NCBI RefSeq assembly: GCF_001021505.1
Contig: NZ_LDPO01000007.1
Coordinates: 148,630 to 212,629, forward strand
Direction: 5' to 3'
From: Mycolicibacter heraklionensis
Lineage (GTDB): Bacteria; Actinomycetota; Actinomycetes; Mycobacteriales; Mycobacteriaceae
Length of the DNA: 64,000 bases
Positions within the stretch are counted from its first letter, which is position 1. Every line of letters starts with the position of its first letter. The notes under the pieces were generated by a model, which was not told the DNA's origin, did not search any database, and saw nothing but the letters and a program-made list of their open reading frames with translations. Both the position numbers and the translations under genes were made by a program. Positions 18,075 through 27,441 of this stretch are shown piece after piece.

Positions 18075-18977
18075 TTAGTCGGCGGTCTCCGGCGACGCCG
18101 CCGGCGTGCCTTGATAGAGCCGGACCACGCTGACGACCACGACCAGGCCCATCATGAACCACGTCATCTCAGCGCATGTCTCATAGATGTCGGCCAGTGC
18201 AACGGGTGTGCCCTGGATCGTCGTCGTGGCGTCGCCCGCGCGCAGCAGCCCGAGGTTCACCTGCAGGCCGAGTCCGAACCAGATGACGGCCGGCATCAAC
18301 AGCGCCGACCGGGTGACGGAGGTGGGTTCCCGTCGCCACCGTCGTTCAATCAAGGCAAATGTCTGGAACAGCACCCACCCGGTGATCACCCAGCCGACGT
18401 AGTTGCTCAACGGCACGCCCAGAACCCCGCTCGGTGACCGGTAGGAGTACATCTGACGCACGTAGGCCCCGATCGGGTCGATCACCAGGTCGTAGCCGCC
18501 GACGATCAGGGTGGCGACGACGGGTGTCACGACGACCGACAGCGTCCGGCTCCGGAACTCGCCCACAATCACCCGGGCCAGAATCCAAGCCACCCAGGCC
18601 AGAATCGCCCAGGCCGCCACCACCGTGAACGGCACGCCGAACGCACGGGGTCCTTCCACGTGATGGGTGTAGAAGCCGAACGGGAAGCCGGTCGCGATAC
18701 TGCACGCCTCCAGGCCGAATCCCACAGTCACCGCGATGGCCAAGTAGGCGACGGCGCCGGCGGGTTTGTAGAGCGTCAGCGTATGGAGCAACACGAACAC
18801 CGCCAACGCCGCGCCCGAGATGGCTTCGGCGACAGCCGATATCGATGATCCGCCAGTCAAAGCGGTCGTTACCATCGCAGCGAAGCACGTCGCGACGACG
18901 CACCAGCCCGCGACCACCAACAGGACCTCGGGTGCGCGCGGAGTCGTCGGCGATGTATTGCTGACCGGCGTCGACAC
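18075..18977 (-). CDS. CruF/carotenoid biosynthesis family membrane protein (DUF422)
   Basis: 300 residues from the GTG at 18977; longer frames run into the divergent DUF1906 gene and are Arg-rich. Seven or eight hydrophobic helices are visible. The family hallmarks are ATGFPFGFYTHHVEGPRAFGVPFTVVAAW and YDLVIDPIGAYVRQMYSY (landmarks near residues 105-210). The group includes carotenoid 1,2-hydratases such as CruF and bisanhydrobacterioruberin hydratase, which add water to carotenoid ends. No phytoene synthase or desaturase is near, so the true substrate is open. The start has no strong ribosome site. Confidence 0.7.
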   Translation of the reverse strand: MSTPVSNTSPTTPRAPEVLLVVAGWCVVATCFAAMVTTALTGGSSISAVAEAISGAALAVFVLLHTLTLYKPAGAVAYLAIAVTVGFGLEACSIATGFPFGFYTHHVEGPRAFGVPFTVVAAWAILAWVAWILARVIVGEFRSRTLSVVVTPVVATLIVGGYDLVIDPIGAYVRQMYSYRSPSGVLGVPLSNYVGWVITGWVLFQTFALIERRWRREPTSVTRSALLMPAVIWFGLGLQVNLGLLRAGDATTTIQGTPVALADIYETCAEMTWFMMGLVVVVSVVRLYQGTPAASPETAD

Positions 18978-19100
18978 GCACGAATCGTATCCGCCGACGA
19001 CTCGCCTTCCGGGCAAAGCGACGATCTTTGCGGAAAAGCGTCCGAGCGCTCTCGGCGCGGGCAACACCATTAACAGCAGCCACATTGTTAACATCGGCCC

Positions 19101-19895
19101 GTGCCTGACTCTCCGCGGACTTCCCGCCCTCGGAACCACGTCTCCCGACGTGACGCACTGCGGTACGCATCCGCCGCGGCGCTCACCGGGCTGGGCGCAG
19201 CGACCACCGGAATGCCGACGGCGTCGGCTGCGGCTCCCACGCTCATCGACTACGCCATGCGCCAGATTCCGGCGCAGGACATCCGGGCCGCCGGCCATGC
19301 CGGAGTCATCAACTACGTGTCGACGTCGCGGCCTGGTTCGCACTTCGGCGCCAAGCCGATCACCCGGCCCTACGCCGAATCGCTGACCGCCGCGGGACTG
19401 GTGATCGTCAGTAACTACCAGTACGGCAAGCCGGGCGGGACGGCACCGTCGGATTTCACCCGGGGATACCCCGGCGGTGTCTCCGACGCGCAGACCGCCT
19501 GGCAGCTGCACACCGCGGCAGGCGGCGGGCGCAGTGCGCCGATCTTCTTCAGCGTCGACGACGACATCGACCGCAACACCTGGAACACCGTGGCACTGCA
19601 ATGGTTTCGGGGAATCAACTCGGTACTGGGAGTGCAGCGCACCGGCGTCTACGGAGGCGTGAACGTGTGCCAGTGGGCGGCCGCCGACGGTGTCATCGGG
19701 GTCTCCCGCACACCCGGTAAGCGGTGGGCCTGGCAGACCCGATCCTGGTCGCGCGGCCAGGTCGACCCCGGTGCAGTGCTCTATCAGCGGATAGTGAGTA
19801 CCGCCTCGAACCCGGGGCCGATCGTCGGGGGGATCGAAGTCGACGTCAACGATGTCCTGGCCCAGGACTGCGGCCAGTGGAATTTACATCCGTGA
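19101..19895 (+). CDS. Tat-exported DUF1906 protein, second copy
   Basis: 264 residues from GTG 19101. A twin-arginine signal (SRRDALRYASAAALTGLGAA) is followed by the DUF1906 barrel: LIDYAMRQIP, GVINYVSTSRPGSHFG, YQYGKPGG, DFTRGYPGGVSDAQTAW, PIFFSVDDDIDRNTW, WFRGINSVLGVQRTGVYGG. It is clearly a paralogue of the protein at 12794-13579, with the same blocks in the same order. It is divergent from the CruF-like gene and probably acts on the envelope; no catalytic activity is established for the family. Confidence 0.85.
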   Translation: MPDSPRTSRPRNHVSRRDALRYASAAALTGLGAATTGMPTASAAAPTLIDYAMRQIPAQDIRAAGHAGVINYVSTSRPGSHFGAKPITRPYAESLTAAGLVIVSNYQYGKPGGTAPSDFTRGYPGGVSDAQTAWQLHTAAGGGRSAPIFFSVDDDIDRNTWNTVALQWFRGINSVLGVQRTGVYGGVNVCQWAAADGVIGVSRTPGKRWAWQTRSWSRGQVDPGAVLYQRIVSTASNPGPIVGGIEVDVNDVLAQDCGQWNLHP

Positions 19896-19909
19896 GGTCG
19901 TGCGACCGA

Positions 19910-19996
19910 TCAGGATTTGCTGGACAAAAAGAGTGCCAGGGTAAGCAACACGACACACGCGAGGCACGTGTAGACGCCCAGAGATGCTGACGCCAT
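19910..19996 (-). CDS. 28-residue single-helix membrane peptide
   Basis: An open frame of 29 codons with ATG at 19996, preceded by AGGAG at 7-nt spacing. The peptide begins MASASLGVYTC, has one hydrophobic helix (LACVVLLTLALFL) and ends SSKS. Two Cys flank the helix start. It is too short for usual ORF calls. It lies about 165 bp downstream of pfa3 on the same strand, so it may belong to the pfa transcript and act as a membrane anchor or modulator. Its reality rests on the ribosome site and helix only. Confidence 0.55.
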   Translation of the reverse strand: MASASLGVYTCLACVVLLTLALFLSSKS

Positions 19997-20160
19997 AAGT
20001 GGGCTCCTGTCTGCGAAGACTTGGTTGGTCACGATTCGTTGAAGGCCGATCTACGCCCAGCTGCGCAGCTGGACGGCCGTGCCGCGATCGCCCCTAAGCT
20101 AGCCGCCCGCCTCGGCCGCCGTCAACAAGGCTCCGGCGAGGCCGGCACCCAGCCTCTGAG

Positions 20161-23100
20161 TCAGGACGGACTGAACTCATCCGCCTTGACGGTCTCCCAG
20201 TCATCGTCGGTGACCAGGTTTCGCCAGTCGACGGGCAGGGAATCCAGCGCGTCCTCGATGCAGAACCACACCGACTCCAGCGGCGAGGCGCCCGGGGCAG
20301 CGGCGGTAATCCGGCTCTCCACATCGTAGTTCGGTGGATGCGGCGCATCGCTGAACGGTGCGAGCGCGTTGATGGCATCCATCACGTAACGCCGCAACTC
20401 AGCGTAGGGCCGACCGCGCAGCTCCTCGGGCAGGATCGGCCTGCCGAAAATGTAGTCCTGGGCGGCATGGCCGTAGGGAACTTCGAGCTTGTGCGGCAAC
20501 GGCTCCTCGGGTAAACCGCCCGCGAAGTACACCGGCACGATCGGCATCGACATCTCGATCGCCATGTCCAGCAATGTCGACGTCAGCCGCTCGACCCGCT
20601 GGCCCGAGCTCACGCTGCGGGTCCCGTCGGCGTGCACCATGACCGACACTCCCAGGGCCGCGGCTTCGCGCTTGAGCTCATCGACCAGACCGAAGAACTC
20701 CTGGGGCTGCTGCTGGTCGAAATAGCGAAGATGCCCCAGCTCCTTGCCGGCCGCCGTATCGATCATCCGCAAGAGATTGCCGACCCAGCCCGTTTCGTGT
20801 TTGGCATGGCCGATGGTGACGACCTTCGTACCGGTCAGCCACGATCCGATGGTGGTGCCCAGCAACGACTCGACCTGTACCTGGTGATTGGCCAGCAAGA
20901 GGACGGGCCGGCCGCGCACCGCCGCCATCGCCGCCGGATCGGTGACCACGACGTGTCGTACGTAGCGCGACAGCACCGCCCCCAGGGCCAACTCCCCGAA
21001 CCAGCCGTCCGGCATCCCCGCGCTCTCGGTCCACCAGGCTCGGACCGGTTCCCAGTCGGTCACCGATGACGCGCTCGCGCGACACGCTCCCGGCCGCAGT
21101 TTCTCGACCTCGACGGTGATGCGCTCCAGCGGCAGCGCCGGGCAGCTCACCTGCCCGTCGACGATCTGAACCCGGGAGGGATGAATCGCGTTGTGGACGG
21201 CGTCTGCCACCGCCTCCTTGGTCACGATGTCGACCATCAGCGAATCACCTTGGCTGTCCGTGCCGTACACGGCCTGCAGGGTGCCCTTGAACCAGTCGAG
21301 TGTTGCCATCCGGGCAGTGTCGAGTTCGAGGACGCCGCGCCCGAGCCGCTCGCTCAGCGACAATCCGGGGACGGGCTGGCGGTCCCCCATGAACGCGCGG
21401 CGCTCCGGACCGCCGACCTCGGCCAGCGGGCCCTTGCTCAGCAGAAACTCGGCCATCCGGATGCGCGCCCAGGGTTTACCGTCGGCACTGAGCCACAGGT
21501 CGAATGTCGGCATGCGGCCTTCGTCGTCGTCGAAGCCCACGAATCGGGCTTCGACATCAACGGTTCCCGCCACGGGAGCGTCGGCGTAGAACCGGGCCGA
21601 GAGAATGCGGCGCGGGAATCCGACATCGGGGTCGCGGGCATCGGCATACGACGCGGGGTCGGTGTCGGTGGTCCACACGCTCATAGCGGTGTGCGGTATC
21701 ACGTGCAACGCGCCGTCCAGCAGTCCCGGCTGCAGTTCGCCGGCCGGAACGGCGCAGCGGTCGATCGCGAGCGTTCCGGTTGAGCCGTTGCGGCCGATGC
21801 GGGCGCCATCGGTCAGGGCCGCGAAGGCCGGACCGTGAAACACGGTTCCGTCGTAGGGGTTGGCGTAGGGCACCGCACCTTCCAGCGGGGCCGGCGGTTC
21901 CGGTTCACCGGTGTACTGCGCGGCCGTGGCGACGACGGCGTGCGCGTGAATCTCCCAGCGGGACAACTCTGCTCGCGGAGCATCACGCCAGACCTCCAGT
22001 CGGCCCTGGAAACACCCGGCCTGCTGCGTCTGCTCCAGCACCACCCGCAGCTGCTTCGGGGAGTCGACCACGACCCACCGAACCATCTGGACATCGGTGA
22101 CCTCGACAACCTTGGCTCCGCCGGTGGCGCGGGCTGCCGCCTGTGCGAACAGGTCCATGACCGACATCATCGGCAGCGAGGGGATGACATAGGTCGGGCA
22201 GTGATCGACGATCCAGGAGTCGCTGACCGGATCCAGGGTGACTTCCATTGTGGTGGTCGCGGCCGCCGCGACTGCACCTCCCGCCGACACCGCGGCCGGA
22301 GCGGATGTCGTGATGGTGCCGGCACCGGCCGAGGAGCGCCCTTCCCCGGTGCCGGCGACGATGCGCATGCCCAGGTTGCTCGCGGTGTAGATGCGCTTGT
22401 TGTCCACCCACAGCGATGCCTCGGCGACCGCGAGGACGCCGGCGTCCTCGCGGACGATCCGGGTGATCTCCACCTGCGCCGTGATCTGCTTGTTGGTGGG
22501 GATGATCTGGCCGCGATACCGCCAGGTCATGGCGTCGTGCAGGGCGGCCGGCTCGAAGCGTGCGGACGGGCCGGCTTCCTTGCCGAGTCCGAGGTCGAGC
22601 ATCCCGAATTGCAGGACCTGCAACAGCATCTCGATGCCCAGGGATCCCGGTTGGACCGGGTCCTGGAAGAAGTGCGCTTTGAAGTACCACTCGCCGGGGT
22701 TGACGTCTTTGACGCCGCGCCACTGTCCCAGTCCGGCGGCGCCGCCGGTGGGCCAGCGGCCGGTGATCCGGTCGACCATCAGCAGCATCGGGTCCGCCAA
22801 CCGTGCACCCGCGCCGAAGAACTCGGCCGGTTGGGTGGTCAAGTCGACCACCGGGGCCTCGCAGGCCTGCGCCAGTGCGGCACGTTGTTCGTCGCTGACC
22901 GGGAGCCCAACTTGGTTCTGCAGCGCTTCGCGTTTGAAGTAGCCGAACACGGTGTCGAAGGTGTAGACCGGTCCGTCGTCGGCGGTGATCTCCCCGTCGA
23001 AGCCGACGATGATGGTGCCCGCGGCTTTGGCCAGGCTCTTCAGCTTCACGTGGATTCGCAACGTTCCGGTCGCCGGAGTGACCTCGCGGTGCTGGGTCCC

Positions 23101-26100
23101 GGTCCCGTCCAGGTTGCGGAAGAACAGGTCCGCCTCACCGTCCAGCGGGCAACCGACGTAGCTGGCCAGCCAACCGCAGGGCTGCAGGGCGACCTCCATG
23201 AGCACCGCGTTGGGCATCGTCTCGTGCCCGTTGGCGGCGCCGTTCTCGGCGAAATACCAGGCGTCGGCGGGGACGTCGTACTCCACGACGACCTCGGCGC
23301 CGGCCTTCATCACGCCGGTCTCGCCGACCAGTTCGGTGACCCGCGACATGAAGTGATACGGCGGGCCGGGCAGCCGGGCCGCCTTGCGGGGCGAGTCGAA
23401 CTTCTCGAACAGCGGCCCGAACGCCATGGACGGCTTGGCGATCGCGCTGGCGAGCATCGCCTGGTAGTCGTAGCGGAACCCGTTGACTTCGGCGACCGGT
23501 TTGGGCTCGACGTAGCCTTCGAGCTCCTTCGCGCCGGAGTCCATCGGCCATCCCGGTGTCAGTTTCAGGCCCATCCGCTCACAGTGGAAGGCGGGCAGCC
23601 CGTCGACGGTGCACAGCAGGTCGGCGAACAGGGTCGGCTCGGGTCCGGCGATCACCTCGCGAACGAAGACTTCGTAGACGACCTCCCGGGACTGCGGCGT
23701 GACCTGACCCCGGCAGCGCAGCTTGTAGGTCTCGAAGGGAACGGGTTCGAAGCGCCAGCCGTCGCAGTCGAGGGTCATGCCCAGGGCGGTCATGTAGATC
23801 GCCATGGTCTGCATGGTCGCCTCGTACATCAGCGTGCCGGGCATGCACGGGTCGTTCTTGAAATGACCGGCGAAGAAACAGTTCTCCGGCGTGACGGGCG
23901 CGACGGCCCGCAGATACCCGCGGCCCCACGGTCCACCGGTGAAGTCCAGATCGGTGACTTCGTCGACGAAGAGCATGTCGCCGGCGTGGATGCTGGGGGT
24001 GCGGGTGTGGCTGCCTGCGCGCTCAAAACCCTCGCCGAACGTGCGCCAGATCTCGCCGGACGCCATCGCCTCCAGATCGGCACGCTGCAGCGAGCTACGC
24101 GACGTCTGGGCGGGCGTCTGCTCCATCGGTCCGCTGACGGTGTGATCCTCAGGGCGCCACAGGATTCCGCCGGAGGCCGCCAACTCCTCGTCGGTGAAGA
24201 AACCGGCTTGGCCGTTGCGCATCGACATCCGCTCGACACCGTCGATCGTGCAGTCGTAGTGGAAGAAGAAGAGCCGAACGTCACCTTGCCGGGCGTGGCC
24301 GTCCACATGGATGTCGAAGCGCAGGGTGTCGCCGATCTCGGGCAGGCCGCCCAGGTAGGTCACCTCGCAGCCGAGCAGCCGGTAGACCCGCTCGCCCTTG
24401 TTGAGCAGATCCGCGCCCATCCAGGAGATGAGCATCAGGTCGGCCTGCCCGCTTTCGATCATGATTCCGGCGGGCATCCGGCCCTGCTGTAGCCACCAGG
24501 AGTCGGCGGTGACATCGGTTTCGGTCCAGAGCGTTCCGGTGCCGTTGCGGGCGGGCTCCGCGTCGATGCCCAGCAGCCGATCTGCCAGCAGCAGTGGCGG
24601 TTCGGGCATCCGGACCTGTCGTGCGTACTGGTCCTGCTCGGCGAACGCCGGGCCGAAGATCTCGGAGATGTTCCCCGAGGAGTGCACGAGCAGTCCGTCT
24701 TTGTCGAGCTTGAGTCCGACCGGCTCGCGCTTGACCGTCGGCGTCGGGACCACCTTGTCGACCGGCTTGGCGGGCTGGATTGCCCGGCTGGCGCCCGCGG
24801 GCATGGTGACGGTGGCGGGAGTCGGCGCGGCCGCTGCGGCGGGCTGCGGCTCCGGCGGCGGCGTAGCCGCGGCCACACCCAACGGCAGCCGGGCCAGCGA
24901 CTCCGCGACCGTTGCCAGAGCCGGAGGCATCGGGAGTTGTGTCGGCATGAATTGCTCCAGTTGGTGAGGGGGGTTGGTTCCTGGGGCCGGAACGCGTGGT
25001 GGAAGTTGGACCGCGGGCAGGTGCGCGGGAAAGTTGAGGTGGATGGGTTTCCCGGCAGCGTTGGCCGCTGCCGGCGCCATCAATGTCGTGGCCTCGGGCC
25101 CGGTTGCCGACGACACCAGCGTGATGTGTTGTCGCTGATCGGCCATTCCGGTGAGCTCGACGGCGACGCGCCGTTGCTCGGAGGTCCAGGGCTCGCCGTC
25201 GGGCCACACACCGAGGGCTCCGTAGAGCACGCCGGCGGCCACATGCAACAGTCCCGAGGCGGCGTGCGCGTGACCCAGCAGGGCCGAGAGGTTCACCGCA
25301 CCGGGAACGGTGCCCAGGTGCAGACATTCGGCGTCCACCGATTGATCGGGAAGCAGGGTCGCGTACACCGGGTCACCGTCGCGGCGCGCATCGGCGGCGC
25401 GCTTGAGCACGAGAACGACGGCCGCGTCGGCGGGTACCTGCTCGTCGGCGGGCAGTAGTGCACGAGCCGCTGCCTGGTGCACGGGTTCGCAGCTGAGATC
25501 CACCGCGCCCACCACGGCCGCGTCGACCTCTCCGCGCCGCAACGCCCGCGCGGCCATCTCGAGGGCCGTGGTGCCTGAGAGCTGTTCCCGGGACACCGTG
25601 AAACTCGGCCCCCGTAAATCGAATTGGCTGTTGAGACGATTCGCCACAATGTTGGGCATGGCGCCCACGACGCCCGCTGCGGTCCACCCCGCAACGACGC
25701 CGTCCCGAGCCGCGGCGAGCTGCTCGGGGTCATCGAATTCGTCGGCCAACCGCCAGCGCAGCCCGAATCGGTTGACTTCGGCGTCGCAGCCCATTCCGAC
25801 GACGACGCTGGTGGTGTCCGGCGGCAGGCTCTTGATCAACTCGCCGATGTTGAGAGCCGCACCGAGCAGGGCCAGCTGTTGGGGCTGAGTCTGTTTGAGA
25901 TCGGCTGGCGGGAAACGGGTTTTGGTTAGATCCAGACAGACCTCACCCATGCGTGCGCCGCGGATTCCGTCGCCCGTGCCGGTGGGTATCGGCTGACACG
26001 TCGTCAAGTGCTCAGCGACGGAGGCGGTTCCGTGTCCGTCGCCGACCAGCAGGCTCAGGCCGACGATCGCGACCTCCTGCTCGGGCCGGGGCGCGGCAGC

Positions 26101-27435
26101 CGGGGGAGCCGGCGTTGGACCGCTCCCTTCGACCCATTCTTCGAGCAGCAGGTGGGCGTTGTTGCCGCCGAAGCCGAAATTGTTGACCGCGGCGCGGCGC
26201 GGACCGTCGCTGTCCCACGGCTCGGCATCGGTGAGCAGCCGGAACGGCGAGTCGGCGAGGAAGGGCAGCGGATCATCGGCATGCAGGGTCGGGGGACGTA
26301 CCCCGGCCCGCATCGCTGCGAGCACTTTGATGGCACCCGCAGCGCCGGACGCCGTGATCGAATGGCCCAGATTGGATTTCAGCGATCCGATGGGCACGTC
26401 GGACATGCCGGTGAAAATGCGCGCCATGCTCATCAGTTCGGTCAGGTCGCCGCGCGATGTCCCGGTGGCGTGGCATTCGATGAGCGAGACGTCGCGCGGC
26501 TCGAGTCCGGCCATCTGGTAGGCCAGACGCATTGCGCGTTCTTGGCCGTCCTGGGAGGGCACCAGGAATCCGTGTCCCCGACCGTCGTTGCTCAGGCCGA
26601 CACCCCGGATCACGCCCAGGATGGCGTCGCCGTCGGCGATCGCGTCGTCAAGCCGCCGCAGCGCCAGGATGGCCGCGCCTTCGGCGGGGACCAGCCCGTC
26701 GGCGCCGTTGTGGAACGGCCGCGACCGGCCCGTTCGGCTGAGCGCCTGTAAGGCGGTGAAGCCGATATGCAGCAGCAGGTCACTGGCGCCGTTGACGCCA
26801 CCGGCGAACATGATGTCCGCGGTGCGGTCGTGCAGCCGATCGCAGGCCAGCTTGATGGCATACAGCGATGAAGCGCAGGCAGCGTCGAGGGCCGCGGCTC
26901 CGCCCGTCAAGCCCAGTGCCTGTGCGATCAGATGTGCCGGCAGCCCGGACATGAAGCGATTGCGCCAGTCCACCCCAGACTCGACGCCGGGTTGTTGTCC
27001 TCGCCAGACCGTTTCGGCGAGATCGGTCATCTTCTTTGTCGGGTAGCTCAGGTTGCCCAGGACTATCCCGGCGGAACCCGGGACTTCACCCGCGCGCCAT
27101 CCCGCACTGACCAGGGCTTGTCTGGCCGCCTCGATGCCCCACCGGTAGAGCGGGTCGAGCCCGGCGAGAACGTCAGCGTCGAGAAGCAGTCCGCGGGGGT
27201 TGAACACGTCATCGAAGCCGCGGACATAGCCGCCGCGATCCGACCAGGTGCGGTCGAGTTCGGGTACGTCCGCCGGGGCACACCGGACACGAGCCGGCGA
27301 TACGCCCCAGTAGTCCGGGCCGGCCGAGCCCAGCACGTCGCGGCCGTCGTGCACGGTTGTCCAGAGCTCACCCGCATTCAGTCCCCCGGGCAGGACACAG
27401 CCCTGCCCGACGATCGCGATGGGATCAAACTTCAC
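20161..27435 (-). CDS. pfa3: PUFA-type synthase subunit Pfa3: KS-CLF-DH-DH-DH'-acyltransferase
   Basis: 2424 residues. KS at 1-435 with Cys187 (DAACASS), His322 (ECHATGT) and His358. A chain-length-factor-like KS at about 450-775 has Gln618 where the catalytic Cys should be. A Pro/Ala linker follows. Two FabA-type dehydratases have HFKNDPCMPG (His1191) and HFFQDPVQPG (His1588). A PKS-type double-hotdog DH at about 1731-2000 has His1745 and Asp1907. A C-terminal PlsC-like acyltransferase at about 2130-2360 has NHQVQVE (2183-2189) and HADGTR. PUFA synthases iteratively build polyene chains on ACPs. GTG 27435 lies 6 bp after the pfa2 stop. Domain order with the fused acyltransferase fits myxobacterial Pfa3. 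The acyltransferase has Glu in place of the usual Asp of HX4D. Confidence 0.88.
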   Translation of the reverse strand: MKFDPIAIVGQGCVLPGGLNAGELWTTVHDGRDVLGSAGPDYWGVSPARVRCAPADVPELDRTWSDRGGYVRGFDDVFNPRGLLLDADVLAGLDPLYRWGIEAARQALVSAGWRAGEVPGSAGIVLGNLSYPTKKMTDLAETVWRGQQPGVESGVDWRNRFMSGLPAHLIAQALGLTGGAAALDAACASSLYAIKLACDRLHDRTADIMFAGGVNGASDLLLHIGFTALQALSRTGRSRPFHNGADGLVPAEGAAILALRRLDDAIADGDAILGVIRGVGLSNDGRGHGFLVPSQDGQERAMRLAYQMAGLEPRDVSLIECHATGTSRGDLTELMSMARIFTGMSDVPIGSLKSNLGHSITASGAAGAIKVLAAMRAGVRPPTLHADDPLPFLADSPFRLLTDAEPWDSDGPRRAAVNNFGFGGNNAHLLLEEWVEGSGPTPAPPAAAPRPEQEVAIVGLSLLVGDGHGTASVAEHLTTCQPIPTGTGDGIRGARMGEVCLDLTKTRFPPADLKQTQPQQLALLGAALNIGELIKSLPPDTTSVVVGMGCDAEVNRFGLRWRLADEFDDPEQLAAARDGVVAGWTAAGVVGAMPNIVANRLNSQFDLRGPSFTVSREQLSGTTALEMAARALRRGEVDAAVVGAVDLSCEPVHQAAARALLPADEQVPADAAVVLVLKRAADARRDGDPVYATLLPDQSVDAECLHLGTVPGAVNLSALLGHAHAASGLLHVAAGVLYGALGVWPDGEPWTSEQRRVAVELTGMADQRQHITLVSSATGPEATTLMAPAAANAAGKPIHLNFPAHLPAVQLPPRVPAPGTNPPHQLEQFMPTQLPMPPALATVAESLARLPLGVAAATPPPEPQPAAAAAPTPATVTMPAGASRAIQPAKPVDKVVPTPTVKREPVGLKLDKDGLLVHSSGNISEIFGPAFAEQDQYARQVRMPEPPLLLADRLLGIDAEPARNGTGTLWTETDVTADSWWLQQGRMPAGIMIESGQADLMLISWMGADLLNKGERVYRLLGCEVTYLGGLPEIGDTLRFDIHVDGHARQGDVRLFFFHYDCTIDGVERMSMRNGQAGFFTDEELAASGGILWRPEDHTVSGPMEQTPAQTSRSSLQRADLEAMASGEIWRTFGEGFERAGSHTRTPSIHAGDMLFVDEVTDLDFTGGPWGRGYLRAVAPVTPENCFFAGHFKNDPCMPGTLMYEATMQTMAIYMTALGMTLDCDGWRFEPVPFETYKLRCRGQVTPQSREVVYEVFVREVIAGPEPTLFADLLCTVDGLPAFHCERMGLKLTPGWPMDSGAKELEGYVEPKPVAEVNGFRYDYQAMLASAIAKPSMAFGPLFEKFDSPRKAARLPGPPYHFMSRVTELVGETGVMKAGAEVVVEYDVPADAWYFAENGAANGHETMPNAVLMEVALQPCGWLASYVGCPLDGEADLFFRNLDGTGTQHREVTPATGTLRIHVKLKSLAKAAGTIIVGFDGEITADDGPVYTFDTVFGYFKREALQNQVGLPVSDEQRAALAQACEAPVVDLTTQPAEFFGAGARLADPMLLMVDRITGRWPTGGAAGLGQWRGVKDVNPGEWYFKAHFFQDPVQPGSLGIEMLLQVLQFGMLDLGLGKEAGPSARFEPAALHDAMTWRYRGQIIPTNKQITAQVEITRIVREDAGVLAVAEASLWVDNKRIYTASNLGMRIVAGTGEGRSSAGAGTITTSAPAAVSAGGAVAAAATTTMEVTLDPVSDSWIVDHCPTYVIPSLPMMSVMDLFAQAAARATGGAKVVEVTDVQMVRWVVVDSPKQLRVVLEQTQQAGCFQGRLEVWRDAPRAELSRWEIHAHAVVATAAQYTGEPEPPAPLEGAVPYANPYDGTVFHGPAFAALTDGARIGRNGSTGTLAIDRCAVPAGELQPGLLDGALHVIPHTAMSVWTTDTDPASYADARDPDVGFPRRILSARFYADAPVAGTVDVEARFVGFDDDEGRMPTFDLWLSADGKPWARIRMAEFLLSKGPLAEVGGPERRAFMGDRQPVPGLSLSERLGRGVLELDTARMATLDWFKGTLQAVYGTDSQGDSLMVDIVTKEAVADAVHNAIHPSRVQIVDGQVSCPALPLERITVEVEKLRPGACRASASSVTDWEPVRAWWTESAGMPDGWFGELALGAVLSRYVRHVVVTDPAAMAAVRGRPVLLLANHQVQVESLLGTTIGSWLTGTKVVTIGHAKHETGWVGNLLRMIDTAAGKELGHLRYFDQQQPQEFFGLVDELKREAAALGVSVMVHADGTRSVSSGQRVERLTSTLLDMAIEMSMPIVPVYFAGGLPEEPLPHKLEVPYGHAAQDYIFGRPILPEELRGRPYAELRRYVMDAINALAPFSDAPHPPNYDVESRITAAAPGASPLESVWFCIEDALDSLPVDWRNLVTDDDWETVKADEFSPS

Positions 27436-27441
27436 TTCGAA

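Noticed and set aside
20094..20160. Extension of pfa3 past its stop
   Set aside because: The stop at 20161 follows a natural hydrophilic C-terminus and the next in-frame bases show no domain.
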